From Micromonosporaceae bacterium KJ-029 (GTDB taxonomy: Bacteria; Actinomycetota; Actinomycetes; Mycobacteriales; Micromonosporaceae), in NCBI GenBank assembly GCA_005402585.1, contig BIFP01000068.1, forward strand, positions 555,923 through 619,922: a stretch of DNA of 64,000 nt, read 5' to 3'. Position numbers and translations under genes: made by a program. A model generated the notes under the pieces. That model was given only the letters and a program-made list of their open reading frames with translations, was not told where the DNA came from and did not search any database. Below are positions 33,072-41,507 of the stretch, in pieces (within the stretch, counting starts at the first letter, position 1; every line of letters begins with the position of its first letter).

Positions 33072-34355
33072 TCAGGCCGGCTGGGTGCGCAGGTAGCGGC
33101 CGAAGTGCGGGACGGTGAAGGCGACCGTGCCCCGTTCTCCCGAGTAGATCAGGCCCTTCTTGATCAGAGCGTCGCGGGCCGGGGAGAGGCTGGCGGGCTT
33201 GCGGCCGAGGGCGCGGGCGATCTCCGCGGTCGGTACCGCTGCGTCCATGTCGTCCCGGCCACCGCCGTCGGCCACGCCCTCCACCAATGAGAGGGTCGCC
33301 ATCGCCCGCATGTACTCGCGTTCGGCCGGGGTGGCCCGTTCGAAACGGGAGCCGAAGAAGCCGACCGCCAACTCGGCCTCGGCTTCGGGGGCGGCGACCC
33401 GGACGTCGGCCGCGGTGATCGGTGACCGGGGAGCATGGTCCCAGGTGGCCTTTCCGTACGCCTGGACGAAGTACGGGTACCCGCCGGACTTCTCGTAGAG
33501 CAGGTCGAGGGCCTTCGCCTCGTACTGAACGTCCTCCCGCTCGGCGGGCGCGCAGAGCGCCTGGTCGGCGGCGATCCGGTCGAGTCGGTCGATGCGTTGG
33601 TATCGGAACAGCCGCTCGGAGTACGACTTTGCCGCGCTCAGCACCGCCGGCAGGTGCGGCAGGCCGGCACCGACCACGATCAGCGGTGCGCCGAGCTGGG
33701 AGAGCTCGTGGCACGCCGCGCAGAGCGCGGAGACGTCCTCCGGCCCGAGGTCCTGCATCTCGTCGATGAAGATGGCGACGCCGGTGCCGACGTCGCTGGC
33801 GACCGAGGCGGCGTCGGTGAGCAGCTCGACCAGGTCGATCTCGATGTCGCCGGAGTCGGCCCGCCCGCTGGCCGCCGGCACGTCGATGCCGGGCTGCCAC
33901 CGGTCGCGCAGCTTCGGCGCGGCGCCGCCGCGACCGGTCGGGGTGCCCCGTTGGGCGAATGCCTTTAGCACTCCGAGGAAGGCGTCGATCCGGTCCGGTG
34001 CCCGGTGACGGGGGGCGAGTTCCCGGACAGCCATGTGCAGGGCGGCGGCGATCGGCCGGCGCAGGGATTGTTCCGGTCGGGCCTCGATCTTGCCGCTGCC
34101 CCAGAGCCGGTTGATCGCCTGGGAACGCAGGGTGTTGAGCAGGACGGTCTTGCCGACGCCCCGCAGCCCGGTGAGCATCAGGCTGCGCTCCGGGCGACCC
34201 CGCGCGATGCGTTCCAGCACGATGTCGAAGACGTCCAGCTCGCGCCCCCGCCCGGCAAGCTCCGGCGGGCGCTGGCCGGCGCCCGGGGCGTACGGGTTGC
34301 GGACCGGATCCACGAATCGCAGAGTATCGGGCCATCTAGCCGAGGAGCTAGACAT
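33072..34355 (-). CDS. AAA+ ATPase with C-terminal winged helix
   Basis: 427 residues. The P-loop GLRGVGKTVLLNTL (about 62-75), Walker B VAIFIDEMQDL and a sensor region LIVVGAGLPHLP place it among Orc1/Cdc6-like or MoxR-unlike AAA_16 ATPases; the C-terminus TAEIARALGRKPASLSPARD looks like a winged helix that would bind DNA. It has no close operon partner. The ATG at 34355 has no ribosome site; homologous proteins start close to VDPVRNPYAPGAG, so the GTG at 34313 may be the true start. In that case the CTAG palindrome at 34335-34352 lies in its promoter. Role unknown; it may act as a regulator or in DNA processing. Confidence 0.85.
   Translation of the reverse strand: MSSSSARWPDTLRFVDPVRNPYAPGAGQRPPELAGRGRELDVFDIVLERIARGRPERSLMLTGLRGVGKTVLLNTLRSQAINRLWGSGKIEARPEQSLRRPIAAALHMAVRELAPRHRAPDRIDAFLGVLKAFAQRGTPTGRGGAAPKLRDRWQPGIDVPAASGRADSGDIEIDLVELLTDAASVASDVGTGVAIFIDEMQDLGPEDVSALCAACHELSQLGAPLIVVGAGLPHLPAVLSAAKSYSERLFRYQRIDRLDRIAADQALCAPAEREDVQYEAKALDLLYEKSGGYPYFVQAYGKATWDHAPRSPITAADVRVAAPEAEAELAVGFFGSRFERATPAEREYMRAMATLSLVEGVADGGGRDDMDAAVPTAEIARALGRKPASLSPARDALIKKGLIYSGERGTVAFTVPHFGRYLRTQPA
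34335..34352. promoter_or_regulatory. Proximal CTAG operator, TCTAGC-N6-GCTAGA
   Basis: An exact 6-bp inverted repeat with a 6-nt spacer. The identical pattern recurs at 34405-34422, 70 bp away. CTAG is rare in these genomes, yet six occur within 95 bp here. The site overlaps the start of the AAA+ ATPase gene or lies just before it, fitting autoregulation. Confidence 0.55.
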
Positions 34356-34391
34356 GGATAGATGGGGCTACCGGCGTGTCGCCCTCGACAT

Positions 34392-34435
34392 AAAACTAGT
34401 GCTGTCTAGCGTCCACGCTAGACAGCACTAGTTTT
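34392..34435. terminator. 20-bp perfect inverted repeat, terminator and possible distal operator
   Basis: Arms 34392-34411 and 34416-34435 are exact complements with a 4-nt loop TCCA and end in AAAA/TTTT. On the minus strand it follows the LppU-like gene (stop 34465) by 30 bp, as a factor-independent terminator should. It also contains TCTAGC-N6-GCTAGA (34405-34422), the same motif as at 34335, so it may also bind a regulator. Confidence 0.75.
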
Positions 34436-34464
34436 GCCGATCGCCGGTCGGTCCGCCCCGGATG

Positions 34465-35451
34465 TCAGTCGCGCCGCTTGAGGCAGAGCACGAAGTCGAG
34501 AGAGTCCAGCTCGCTGTCGTAGAAGTACCAGTTCGTGTAGCCGTCGACCTGGGCACACTTCGCCTCGGCGTCCTTCTCGCCGCTGGTCTTGCCGTCGAAA
34601 CGGCGCAGCACCTCGTACGACTTCGGCACGCAGTCGCTGATCAGCAGCCTGGCCTTGCCGCCGGACGACCCGGCGTTGCGTACGCACTGACCGGGCTGCA
34701 CGAATCGGGGATCGGTGGACGAGCTGACGGCCGGCGCGCTGGGCGGGGAATCGTCGTCGTCCTGCGCGTCGGGTGCCGGCGCCGCCGGTTCCTGGGTCGG
34801 CGCCGCCACCGGCGTCGTGGCCTCGTCGTCCTGCCCGAACAGGTAGAACGCGGTCGCGCCACCGAGGATCAGCACCAGGACGACCGCCAGCACGGCGATC
34901 GGCCTTCCGCGACCCCGCTTGCGCTCCGGCGGCGGCACGGGCTGGCCGGCGTACGCGACCTCCGCCGCGTCGTCGGTCCGATGAGCGCGGTAGCCCGGGG
35001 TGTCCTGCGCGGCCGAGGCGTACCCCGCCGTGGCCGTCGGGTACCGGGCGTCCTGGTATTCCGGTCCGGCCGATCCGTAGCGTCCGGCGCCGTGGTCCGG
35101 CCCGTGCTGGGTGGCGCCGTGGTCCGGCCCGTGCTGGGTGGCGCCGTAGCCTGGCTGCTCGTGCTGGATGGTGCCGTAGCCCTGGCCGTGCTGGGTGGTG
35201 CCGTGGTCCGGACCCACGGACCGGCGTGGTCCGCTGCCGTAGGTCCGGCCGGAGCTGTGGTTCTGACCGCCGCCGTAGGTCTGGCCATGGCCATGCGGCT
35301 GACCCGATCCGTAGGTCTGGCCGGGACTGTAGGTCTGGCCGGGACCGTACGGCGGGTGGGGATCGGGCACCTGGCCCGGGTCGTAAGCCTCGCCGGGCCG
35401 CGGCTCGTGCCATGGCTGCGGGGCGCCGCCCGGTGGTCCGTAGTTCGCCAT
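34465..35451 (-). CDS. Membrane-anchored protein resembling LppU/SCO3897 family
   Basis: 328 residues. A Gly/His/Tyr/Gln-rich cytoplasmic tail (1-170) contains repeats such as ATQHGPDHG. One membrane helix IAVLAVVLVLILGGATAFYL follows, then an acidic linker and a C-terminal domain of about 85 residues with four cysteines (PGQCVRNAG, ISDCVPKSYEV, AKCAQVDGY, FVLCLKRRD), probably two disulfides outside the cell. The domain resembles the small LppU/SCO3897 family. The ATG at 35451 follows AGGAGGG. Function unknown. Confidence 0.78.
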   Translation of the reverse strand: MANYGPPGGAPQPWHEPRPGEAYDPGQVPDPHPPYGPGQTYSPGQTYGSGQPHGHGQTYGGGQNHSSGRTYGSGPRRSVGPDHGTTQHGQGYGTIQHEQPGYGATQHGPDHGATQHGPDHGAGRYGSAGPEYQDARYPTATAGYASAAQDTPGYRAHRTDDAAEVAYAGQPVPPPERKRGRGRPIAVLAVVLVLILGGATAFYLFGQDDEATTPVAAPTQEPAAPAPDAQDDDDSPPSAPAVSSSTDPRFVQPGQCVRNAGSSGGKARLLISDCVPKSYEVLRRFDGKTSGEKDAEAKCAQVDGYTNWYFYDSELDSLDFVLCLKRRD

Positions 35452-35675
35452 GCACGCCCTCCTGAGCCGATGAGGTGGGAGACGGCGGCAACCACGGGGG
35501 GCAGCCGTCGCCCACGCCACCGTAGCGTGTACGCCACCGCTTCTCGGCCCCGACAGCGGCCGGGTCAGCTGTCCGGCGGGCCGCGATCTCGCACCGGAAT
35601 CCGCTGGTCCGGTGGCATCACGTTCGCCGGCGATCGAGTGCGGCCACCGCCCGGGCAGCCCACGCGACCGGCCGG

Positions 35676-38600
35676 TCAGATGAGACGCAGCTGGCGGTCC
35701 TTGGGCCGGCGGGGTCCGCCGCTGTCGCCGAGACGTTCGAAGAGGCCGGGGTCGATCACATCGAGGAATGGTGACGGGCGGCAGTCCCGCTCCGATCCGT
35801 GCCGGACCCGGCGGGCGGCGTGGCTGACGTACAGCCGGTCCTGCGCGCGGGTCAACCCGACGAAGAACAGCCGCCGCTCCTCCGCGACCGCGTCGTCGTC
35901 CGGCGTCGAGCCGGGCCAGCGCAGCGGCAGCAGTCCGTCCTCGGTGCCGACCAGGAAGACCACCGGGAACTCCAGCCCCTTGGCGGCGTGCAGGGTGAGC
36001 AGGGTGACCGCCTCGGCCCGTGGGTCGAGCGCGTCCACCTCCGCGCCGGTGGCGAGCTGGGACAGGAACATCTCCAGGTCGTCGCCGCACCGGCGAGCCA
36101 GCGGCGTCAGCAGGTCGACGGCGGTCCGGACGTCGTCCGGACGTACCCCGCCGGAACCGTCGAGGGTGGGGGTGGCGAACCGTTCGGCGAGCACCTGGCC
36201 GGCGAGGCGCACCCGGGCGGGTAGGGAGCCGTCGAGACCCGAGGCGTGCCGCAGCTCGTGAGCGATCGCCATCACCCCGGGACGGTCCCGCAGCCGGTCG
36301 TGCGACCGCTTCTGCACCGGGACGTTGGCCCGGGCCAGGGCGTCCACGATCGGGGCGGCCTGCGAGTCGGTCCGGTAGAGCACGGCGATGTCCGAGAAGG
36401 ACAGCGTGGTGGACCGGCCGTCGATCCGGCCGGAGTCCAGCGACCGGTGGGACAGGCCGCCGACCAGTTCGTCGACGGTGCGTACCACGAAGTCGGCCTC
36501 GTCGGCGACGGAGGCCGCGGCGTACCGGCCGACCAGCGGGGACTCCGGGTCGAGCCGGGCCGGGTCGAGCCGGCGGCCCCGGACCAGCGACGACGGCGCG
36601 ATCGCCTGCACCGCAGCGGCCAGGATCGGCGCCGAGGAGCGGTAGTTGCGGTTGAGCCGGACCAGCCGGGCGTCGGTGAAGTCCTGCGAGAAGCGCAGGA
36701 AGTACCCGACGTCGGCGCCCCGGAAGGAGTAGATGGCCTGGTCCGGGTCGCCGATCGCGCACAGGTTGCCGTCGGCGGGGCTGAGTAGCCGCAGCAGTTC
36801 GTACTGCACGGCGTCGACGTCCTGGTACTCGTCCACGAAGATCCACCGCCACCGGCCCCGGTACCGTTCGACCAGCTCACGATCCTCCCGCAGCAGAGCG
36901 ACCGGCAGGGTGAGCAGCTCGTCCAGGTCGACCATGCCCTGCTTGCGCAGCAGCGCGGAATAGGCGAACGAGTCGTCGCCGGCCTCCGCGCGGGCCGCCG
37001 CCCGGTCGGCGTCGTCGGCGATCCGGAAGTCGTTCGGCAGGCCGGCGGCCTCGGCGTTCTCGCGCAGGATGGTCAGCCCGAGCGAGTGGAAGGTGCCCAC
37101 GGTGACGTCCTCGGCGACCGGGCCCAGCAGGCCGTCGAGCCGGTGCCGCAGTTCCTCGGCCGCCCGCCGGGTGAAGGTGATCGCCAGGCACTGCTCGGGA
37201 AAGACGTTCAGTTCCGCGCAGAGGTACGCGATCCGGTGGGTCAGCGTGCGGGTCTTGCCGGTACCCGGCCCGGCCACGATGAGCAGCGGACCACCCGGGG
37301 CCGAGGCGGCCACCCGCTGCATGGCGTCGAGCCGGTCGAGCAGGCCGGTGCCGACCTCCTCCATCCCGGCGAGCATCGGCTCGAACGGCTCGTGCGGGGA
37401 GGGCTGCGACGCGATCGGCGGTGCCGGGGGCGCGGCCTTGCGCTTGGGCTCGGTCTTCGCCGGCCGCTTCGCCTTCTCGTCCGGCTTCGCCGCCGCCGGC
37501 TCCGCGGGCCGTCGCTGCGCGGGCACCGGTACGTCGAACAGCGCCTCCTGCCCGCTCGACGTTCCGGCGGAGCCCAGCTCGCTCGGGTCGAAGAGGGTGA
37601 TCACGCCGTACTCGCCGTCGTAGCCGGGCACCCGGCTTACCTCGCCGCGTCGTAGCCGGCCGATGCCCTCGGCTAACAGTTCCCCGCCGACCCGCCCGAT
37701 CTCGTCCAGCGGGGCGCGGGTCAGGATCTCCAACTCGGGGCCGAGCGCGGCGACCAGGTCGGTGAGCTTCCCTTCGACCTTCTTCGACCGGGGACCAACC
37801 TTGTTGATCTCACCGAGGATCTCGGCGAGTTGGATCAGGTGGGTCACCTCGGGGGCGTGGTCCGGCCGGTACCCCTCGGGCCGGTCGGCCAGGTCCTCCA
37901 CCCGGCTCAGTACGCCCACGGTCAGCGGCTTGCCGCACTCCGGGCAGCGTCCGCCGGCCTCCCGGGTGCGCTCGGGCGACCAGTTCACCCCGCACAGCCG
38001 GTGACCGTCCGCGTGGTACTTGCCCTCCTCGGGGAAGAACTCGATCGTGCCGGCCAGCCCGTCGCCGGTGCGCAGCGCCTCCCGGATGCCGAAGTAGTCC
38101 CGGGCCGAGGCGAAGACCGTGGCCTCGCGGGCCAGCGCGGGCGGCGAGTGCGCGTCGGAGTTGGAGACCAGCCGGTAGCGGTCCAGGCTGCCGACCCGCC
38201 AGTTCATCTCCGGATCGGAGGAGAGCCCGGTCTCCACCGCGAAGATGTGGTCGGCCAGGTCGGCGTAGCAGTCGGCGATCGCGTCGAAACCGGACTTGGA
38301 GCCCAGCGCGGAGAACCACGGGGTCCAGATGTGCGCCGGGACGAGGTAGCCGTCCGGGCTCGCCTCCAGGGTGATCTCCAGCAGGTCGCGGGAGTCCAGA
38401 CCGAGGATCGGCCGGCCGTCCGAGCCGATGTTGCCGATCCGGCCCAGCACGGCGTTGAACCGGGCCACCGCGTCCAGGTCCGGCAGATAGATCAGATGGT
38501 GGACCTTGCGGGTCCGGTCGTCCCGCTTGTAGATCGTGGAGATCTCCACGCTGAGCATGAACCGGACCGGGTCGCTCTCCGCCTCGCTGGACAGCCGGGG

Positions 38601-38873
38601 CGGCAGCCGGCGGGCGATATCCCGCTCCGCCTCCGGAGCCAGCCGGTACAGGCCGGGCTCCGCCGGATGCAACGTCTCCCGCAGGTGGTCGTACCAGGCG
38701 GGGTGGGTGAAGTCGCCGGTGCCGAGTACCGCGATTCCCTTGCGTCGCGCCCACCAGCCGAGGTTCGGCAGGGTCAGGTCACGGCTGCAGGCCCGCGAGT
38801 ACTTCGAGTGGATGTGCAGGTCCGCGACGAAGGGCGGGAGGCCACCGGGGGGTACGGCGCTGAACGGAGGCAC
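35676..38873 (-). CDS. Endonuclease Q-like PHP/zinc nuclease fused to UvrD-type helicase
   Basis: 1065 residues. Residues 1-420 match endonuclease Q: PHP metal motif DLHIHS (18-23), LGTGDFTHP, SNSDAH, and zinc cysteines C294, C310 and C313 (CPECGK). Endonuclease Q of Pyrococcus and Bacillus cuts DNA next to deaminated bases. A Lys/Pro/Ala linker (about 440-500) leads to a superfamily 1A helicase: Walker A GPGTGKTRTLTHR (K540), DEYQD (D681-E682), GDPDQAIYSFRGAD and late motif TLHAAKGLEFPVVFL. All helicase motifs look intact. Start at GTG 38873, with AGGA 7 nt upstream; an open frame runs further 5' but looks non-coding. Predicted role: incision at a damaged base coupled to unwinding. Confidence 0.88.
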   Translation of the reverse strand: MPPFSAVPPGGLPPFVADLHIHSKYSRACSRDLTLPNLGWWARRKGIAVLGTGDFTHPAWYDHLRETLHPAEPGLYRLAPEAERDIARRLPPRLSSEAESDPVRFMLSVEISTIYKRDDRTRKVHHLIYLPDLDAVARFNAVLGRIGNIGSDGRPILGLDSRDLLEITLEASPDGYLVPAHIWTPWFSALGSKSGFDAIADCYADLADHIFAVETGLSSDPEMNWRVGSLDRYRLVSNSDAHSPPALAREATVFASARDYFGIREALRTGDGLAGTIEFFPEEGKYHADGHRLCGVNWSPERTREAGGRCPECGKPLTVGVLSRVEDLADRPEGYRPDHAPEVTHLIQLAEILGEINKVGPRSKKVEGKLTDLVAALGPELEILTRAPLDEIGRVGGELLAEGIGRLRRGEVSRVPGYDGEYGVITLFDPSELGSAGTSSGQEALFDVPVPAQRRPAEPAAAKPDEKAKRPAKTEPKRKAAPPAPPIASQPSPHEPFEPMLAGMEEVGTGLLDRLDAMQRVAASAPGGPLLIVAGPGTGKTRTLTHRIAYLCAELNVFPEQCLAITFTRRAAEELRHRLDGLLGPVAEDVTVGTFHSLGLTILRENAEAAGLPNDFRIADDADRAAARAEAGDDSFAYSALLRKQGMVDLDELLTLPVALLREDRELVERYRGRWRWIFVDEYQDVDAVQYELLRLLSPADGNLCAIGDPDQAIYSFRGADVGYFLRFSQDFTDARLVRLNRNYRSSAPILAAAVQAIAPSSLVRGRRLDPARLDPESPLVGRYAAASVADEADFVVRTVDELVGGLSHRSLDSGRIDGRSTTLSFSDIAVLYRTDSQAAPIVDALARANVPVQKRSHDRLRDRPGVMAIAHELRHASGLDGSLPARVRLAGQVLAERFATPTLDGSGGVRPDDVRTAVDLLTPLARRCGDDLEMFLSQLATGAEVDALDPRAEAVTLLTLHAAKGLEFPVVFLVGTEDGLLPLRWPGSTPDDDAVAEERRLFFVGLTRAQDRLYVSHAARRVRHGSERDCRPSPFLDVIDPGLFERLGDSGGPRRPKDRQLRLI

Positions 38874-38934
38874 GCCGCATCCTGCCACGACCGGCCACGC
38901 CCCCGCGCGTCGCCACGCTCGATGGTGAAGTGCG

Positions 38935-40227
38935 CTATGCCGAACGGAGCTCGACGAGGGTGATCTGAGGCTCCGCGCCGACCCGCACCGGCGGTCCCCA
39001 GAAGCCGGCGCCGTTGGTGACGTAGACCTTCGTTCCTTCCACCTCGCCCAGCCCGGAGACCACCGGCTGCTCCAGCTTGACCAGCAGGTTGAAGGGGACG
39101 ATCTGACCGCCGTGGGTGTGGCCGGACAGCTGCAGGTCCACGCCGTACTTGGCTGCCTCCAGCGCGGCCACCGGCTGGTGGGCCAGCAGCACCACCGGCC
39201 GGGAGAGGTCACGGTCGCCGAGTGCGGCGGCGTAGTCGGCCGGCGCGGAGACGCCGGTGCCCGCCGCGCTGACGTCGTTGACCCCGGCCAGGTCGAGTAC
39301 GCCGCCCCGGGCGGCGATCTCCAGCCGCTGGTTCTGGAGCACCCGCAGCCCGAGCCGGTCGACCTCGGCCACCCACTCCTCGACGCCGGAGTAGTACTCG
39401 TGGTTGCCGGTGACGAAGTAGCTGCCGTGCCGGGAGCGGAGGTCACGCAGGGGCGACGCCGCCTCGCCCAGCTCGGCCACCGTGCCGTCGACCAGGTCAC
39501 CGACGACGGCGACGATGTCGGCGTCCAGGCGGTTGATCGCCGCGACGATCCGCTCGGTGTGCACCCGGCCGCGCAGCGGCCCGATGTGGATGTCGGAGAC
39601 CGTGGCGATGCGCAGGCCGTCCATGCTGCGGGGCAGCTTGGCCAGCGGGATCTGCACCCGGTCCAGTTGGGGCGGGCCCATCGCGGTGCGTACGCCGTAG
39701 CCGACCAGCCCGGCCGAGGTGAGCCCGGCGAAGATCGCGGCGCCCCGGGCGAGCAGCAGTCGCCGGCCCGGATCGTGATCCGGCCCGACCGCCCCGGCGG
39801 CCGGCGGCTCGGCCGGGGCGTCGGTCGACGGGATGGCCGCGTCCGCAGGTGGCTCGGCGGTCGACGTGTCGGGCGCGGACGGGTTGGCCGCGCCGACCAG
39901 GACCGGTTCCGGCGCGGCGGTCGCCGCGCTGCGGCGCAGCACCAGCCTCGTCACCAGCAACGGCACTTCCAGCGCGACGAGCAGCACCAGCAGGTAGAAC
40001 ATCAGCGCGAGCCAGAGGTAGCCCGGCCAGGCGAGCCAGTACATCCCGGCCCGGGTGCCGACCATCGTCGCTGGGACGAGCAGCGCCAGCACCACCGCGC
40101 TGACCGTGCCGATCCGCCGCCAGCGCCCCACTGTGGTGGTGTCCTTGACCAGCCGCTTCCACAGGTAGAGATGGATCAGGCCGGTGATCAGGGCAAGGGT
40201 GGCCACGAAGCCGAGTACCGCGAACAA
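38935..40227 (-). CDS. Membrane-anchored metallophosphoesterase
   Basis: 430 residues. Three hydrophobic helices (1-100), a Pro/Ala linker with a further hydrophobic segment near 165-185, then a calcineurin-like domain with TVSDIHIG, VVGDLVDG, VTGNHEYY, LLAHQP and LSGHTHGGQ, all metal ligands present. The domain should lie outside the membrane and act on phospholipid-like or nucleotide substrates. The start is a TTG at 40227, with GAGAGGGA about 9 nt upstream. Confidence 0.9.
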   Translation of the reverse strand: MFAVLGFVATLALITGLIHLYLWKRLVKDTTTVGRWRRIGTVSAVVLALLVPATMVGTRAGMYWLAWPGYLWLALMFYLLVLLVALEVPLLVTRLVLRRSAATAAPEPVLVGAANPSAPDTSTAEPPADAAIPSTDAPAEPPAAGAVGPDHDPGRRLLLARGAAIFAGLTSAGLVGYGVRTAMGPPQLDRVQIPLAKLPRSMDGLRIATVSDIHIGPLRGRVHTERIVAAINRLDADIVAVVGDLVDGTVAELGEAASPLRDLRSRHGSYFVTGNHEYYSGVEEWVAEVDRLGLRVLQNQRLEIAARGGVLDLAGVNDVSAAGTGVSAPADYAAALGDRDLSRPVVLLAHQPVAALEAAKYGVDLQLSGHTHGGQIVPFNLLVKLEQPVVSGLGEVEGTKVYVTNGAGFWGPPVRVGAEPQITLVELRSA

Positions 40228-40242
40228 GTGGACCGATCCCTC

Positions 40243-40491
40243 TCAGCCGCCGGCGAAGGGGGGCAGGACGTCGATCGTCGCCCCGGCCGGCAGCGGCTTG
40301 TGCCGATCATGACAGGTCACGCCGTCGACCAGAAAACTCGCCACCGCGAGCACCGGAACCAATCGCCCGCCGTGCCGGTCGGCCAACTCCGCGAGCAGTT
40401 CGTCCAGCGATCGGCCGGCGGAGGTGGTCTCCTCGGCACGGCCGGCGGCGGCCCGCGCCCCGGCGAAGTAGCGGACGGTGACGGTCGCCAT
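40243..40491 (-). CDS. moaD: Molybdopterin synthase sulfur carrier subunit
   Basis: 82 residues, beta-grasp fold, MATVTVRYFAGARAAAGR with the C-terminal Gly-Gly (LPPFAGG) that is adenylated and thiocarboxylated. Works with MoaE (at 29555). It is 2 bp downstream of the moaA stop on the same strand. Confidence 0.93.
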   Translation of the reverse strand: MATVTVRYFAGARAAAGRAEETTSAGRSLDELLAELADRHGGRLVPVLAVASFLVDGVTCHDRHKPLPAGATIDVLPPFAGG

Positions 40492-40493
40492 GA

Positions 40494-41507
40494 TCAGCCT
40501 CCGATGGCCGACATCGGCCGGGCCGGTTGCAGGAAGGTCGGGTCGTCGATGCCGTGCCCGGCCCGCTTGTCCCGGGTCGCGGCCCGCCAGCGTCGGGCCA
40601 GTTCATCGTCGTCGGCCCCGGCCCGCAACGCGCCGCGCAGATCCGACTCCTCGGTGGCGAACAGGCAGTTGCGGATCTGGCCGTCGGCGGTGAGCCGGGT
40701 CCGGTCGCAGTCGCCGCAGAAGGGGCGGGTGACCGTGCCGATCACGCCGACCCGGGCCGGTCCGCCGTCGACCAGCCAGGTCTCGGCCGGTGCCGTGCCC
40801 CGTTCAGCCGGGTCGGGGCTCAGGTCGTACGCCATGCGCAGCGCGGCCAGGATCTCCTCGGCGGTGACCATGCTGGCCCGGTCCCAGCCGTGCTGGGCGT
40901 CCAGCGGCATCTGCTCGATGAACCGCAACTCGTAGCCGTGGTCGAGGGCGAAGCGGAGCAGCGCCGACGCCTCGTCGTCGTTGACCCCGCGCATCAGCAC
41001 GCTGTTCACCTTCACCGGGGTGAGCCCGGCGGTGGCCGCGCCGGCCAGACCGGCGAGCACGTCGGGCAGCCGGTCCCGCCGGGTGAGCCGGGCGAAGCGT
41101 TCGCGGTCCAGCGTGTCCAGGGAGACGTTCACCCGGTCGAGGCCGGCGGCGCGCAGCGCCGGGGCCAGTCGCTCCAGGCCGATGCCGTTGGTGGTCAGCG
41201 AGAGCCGGGGACGGGGATCGAGCGCGGCGACGGCGGCCACGATGCCGACCAGACCGGGGCGGATCAGTGGTTCGCCGCCGGTGAACCGCACCTCGGTCAC
41301 CCCGAGTCGGCGTACCGCGACCCGGATCAACCGGATCACCTCGTCGTCGGAGAGCAACTGCGGCCCGGCCAGCCAGGGCAGCCCCTCGGCCGGCATGCAG
41401 TACGCGCAGCGCAGGTTGCACTTGTCGGTCAGGGAGACCCTCAGGTCCCGGGCGACGCGGCCGTACCGGTCGACGAGGAGGCCGTCGGTCGACGGGGCGA
41501 CGCTCAT
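40494..41507 (-). CDS. moaA: GTP 3',8-cyclase (radical SAM)
   Basis: 337 residues. The first step of molybdenum cofactor synthesis, with MoaC. Radical-SAM cluster motif CNLRCAYC at about 32-39, FTGGEPL for SAM, and a C-terminal second cluster CGDCDRTRLTADGQIRNC. The protein ends GG, as functional MoaA should. The ATG at 41507 overlaps the stop of the upstream kinase gene by 4 bp, so moaA and moaD are coupled to it. Confidence 0.97.
   Translation of the reverse strand: MSVAPSTDGLLVDRYGRVARDLRVSLTDKCNLRCAYCMPAEGLPWLAGPQLLSDDEVIRLIRVAVRRLGVTEVRFTGGEPLIRPGLVGIVAAVAALDPRPRLSLTTNGIGLERLAPALRAAGLDRVNVSLDTLDRERFARLTRRDRLPDVLAGLAGAATAGLTPVKVNSVLMRGVNDDEASALLRFALDHGYELRFIEQMPLDAQHGWDRASMVTAEEILAALRMAYDLSPDPAERGTAPAETWLVDGGPARVGVIGTVTRPFCGDCDRTRLTADGQIRNCLFATEESDLRGALRAGADDDELARRWRAATRDKRAGHGIDDPTFLQPARPMSAIGG

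Noticed and set aside
34335..34355. A phage attachment site at the CTAG palindromes
   Set aside because: No tRNA gene, integrase or prophage gene is close; repeated half-sites fit an operator better.
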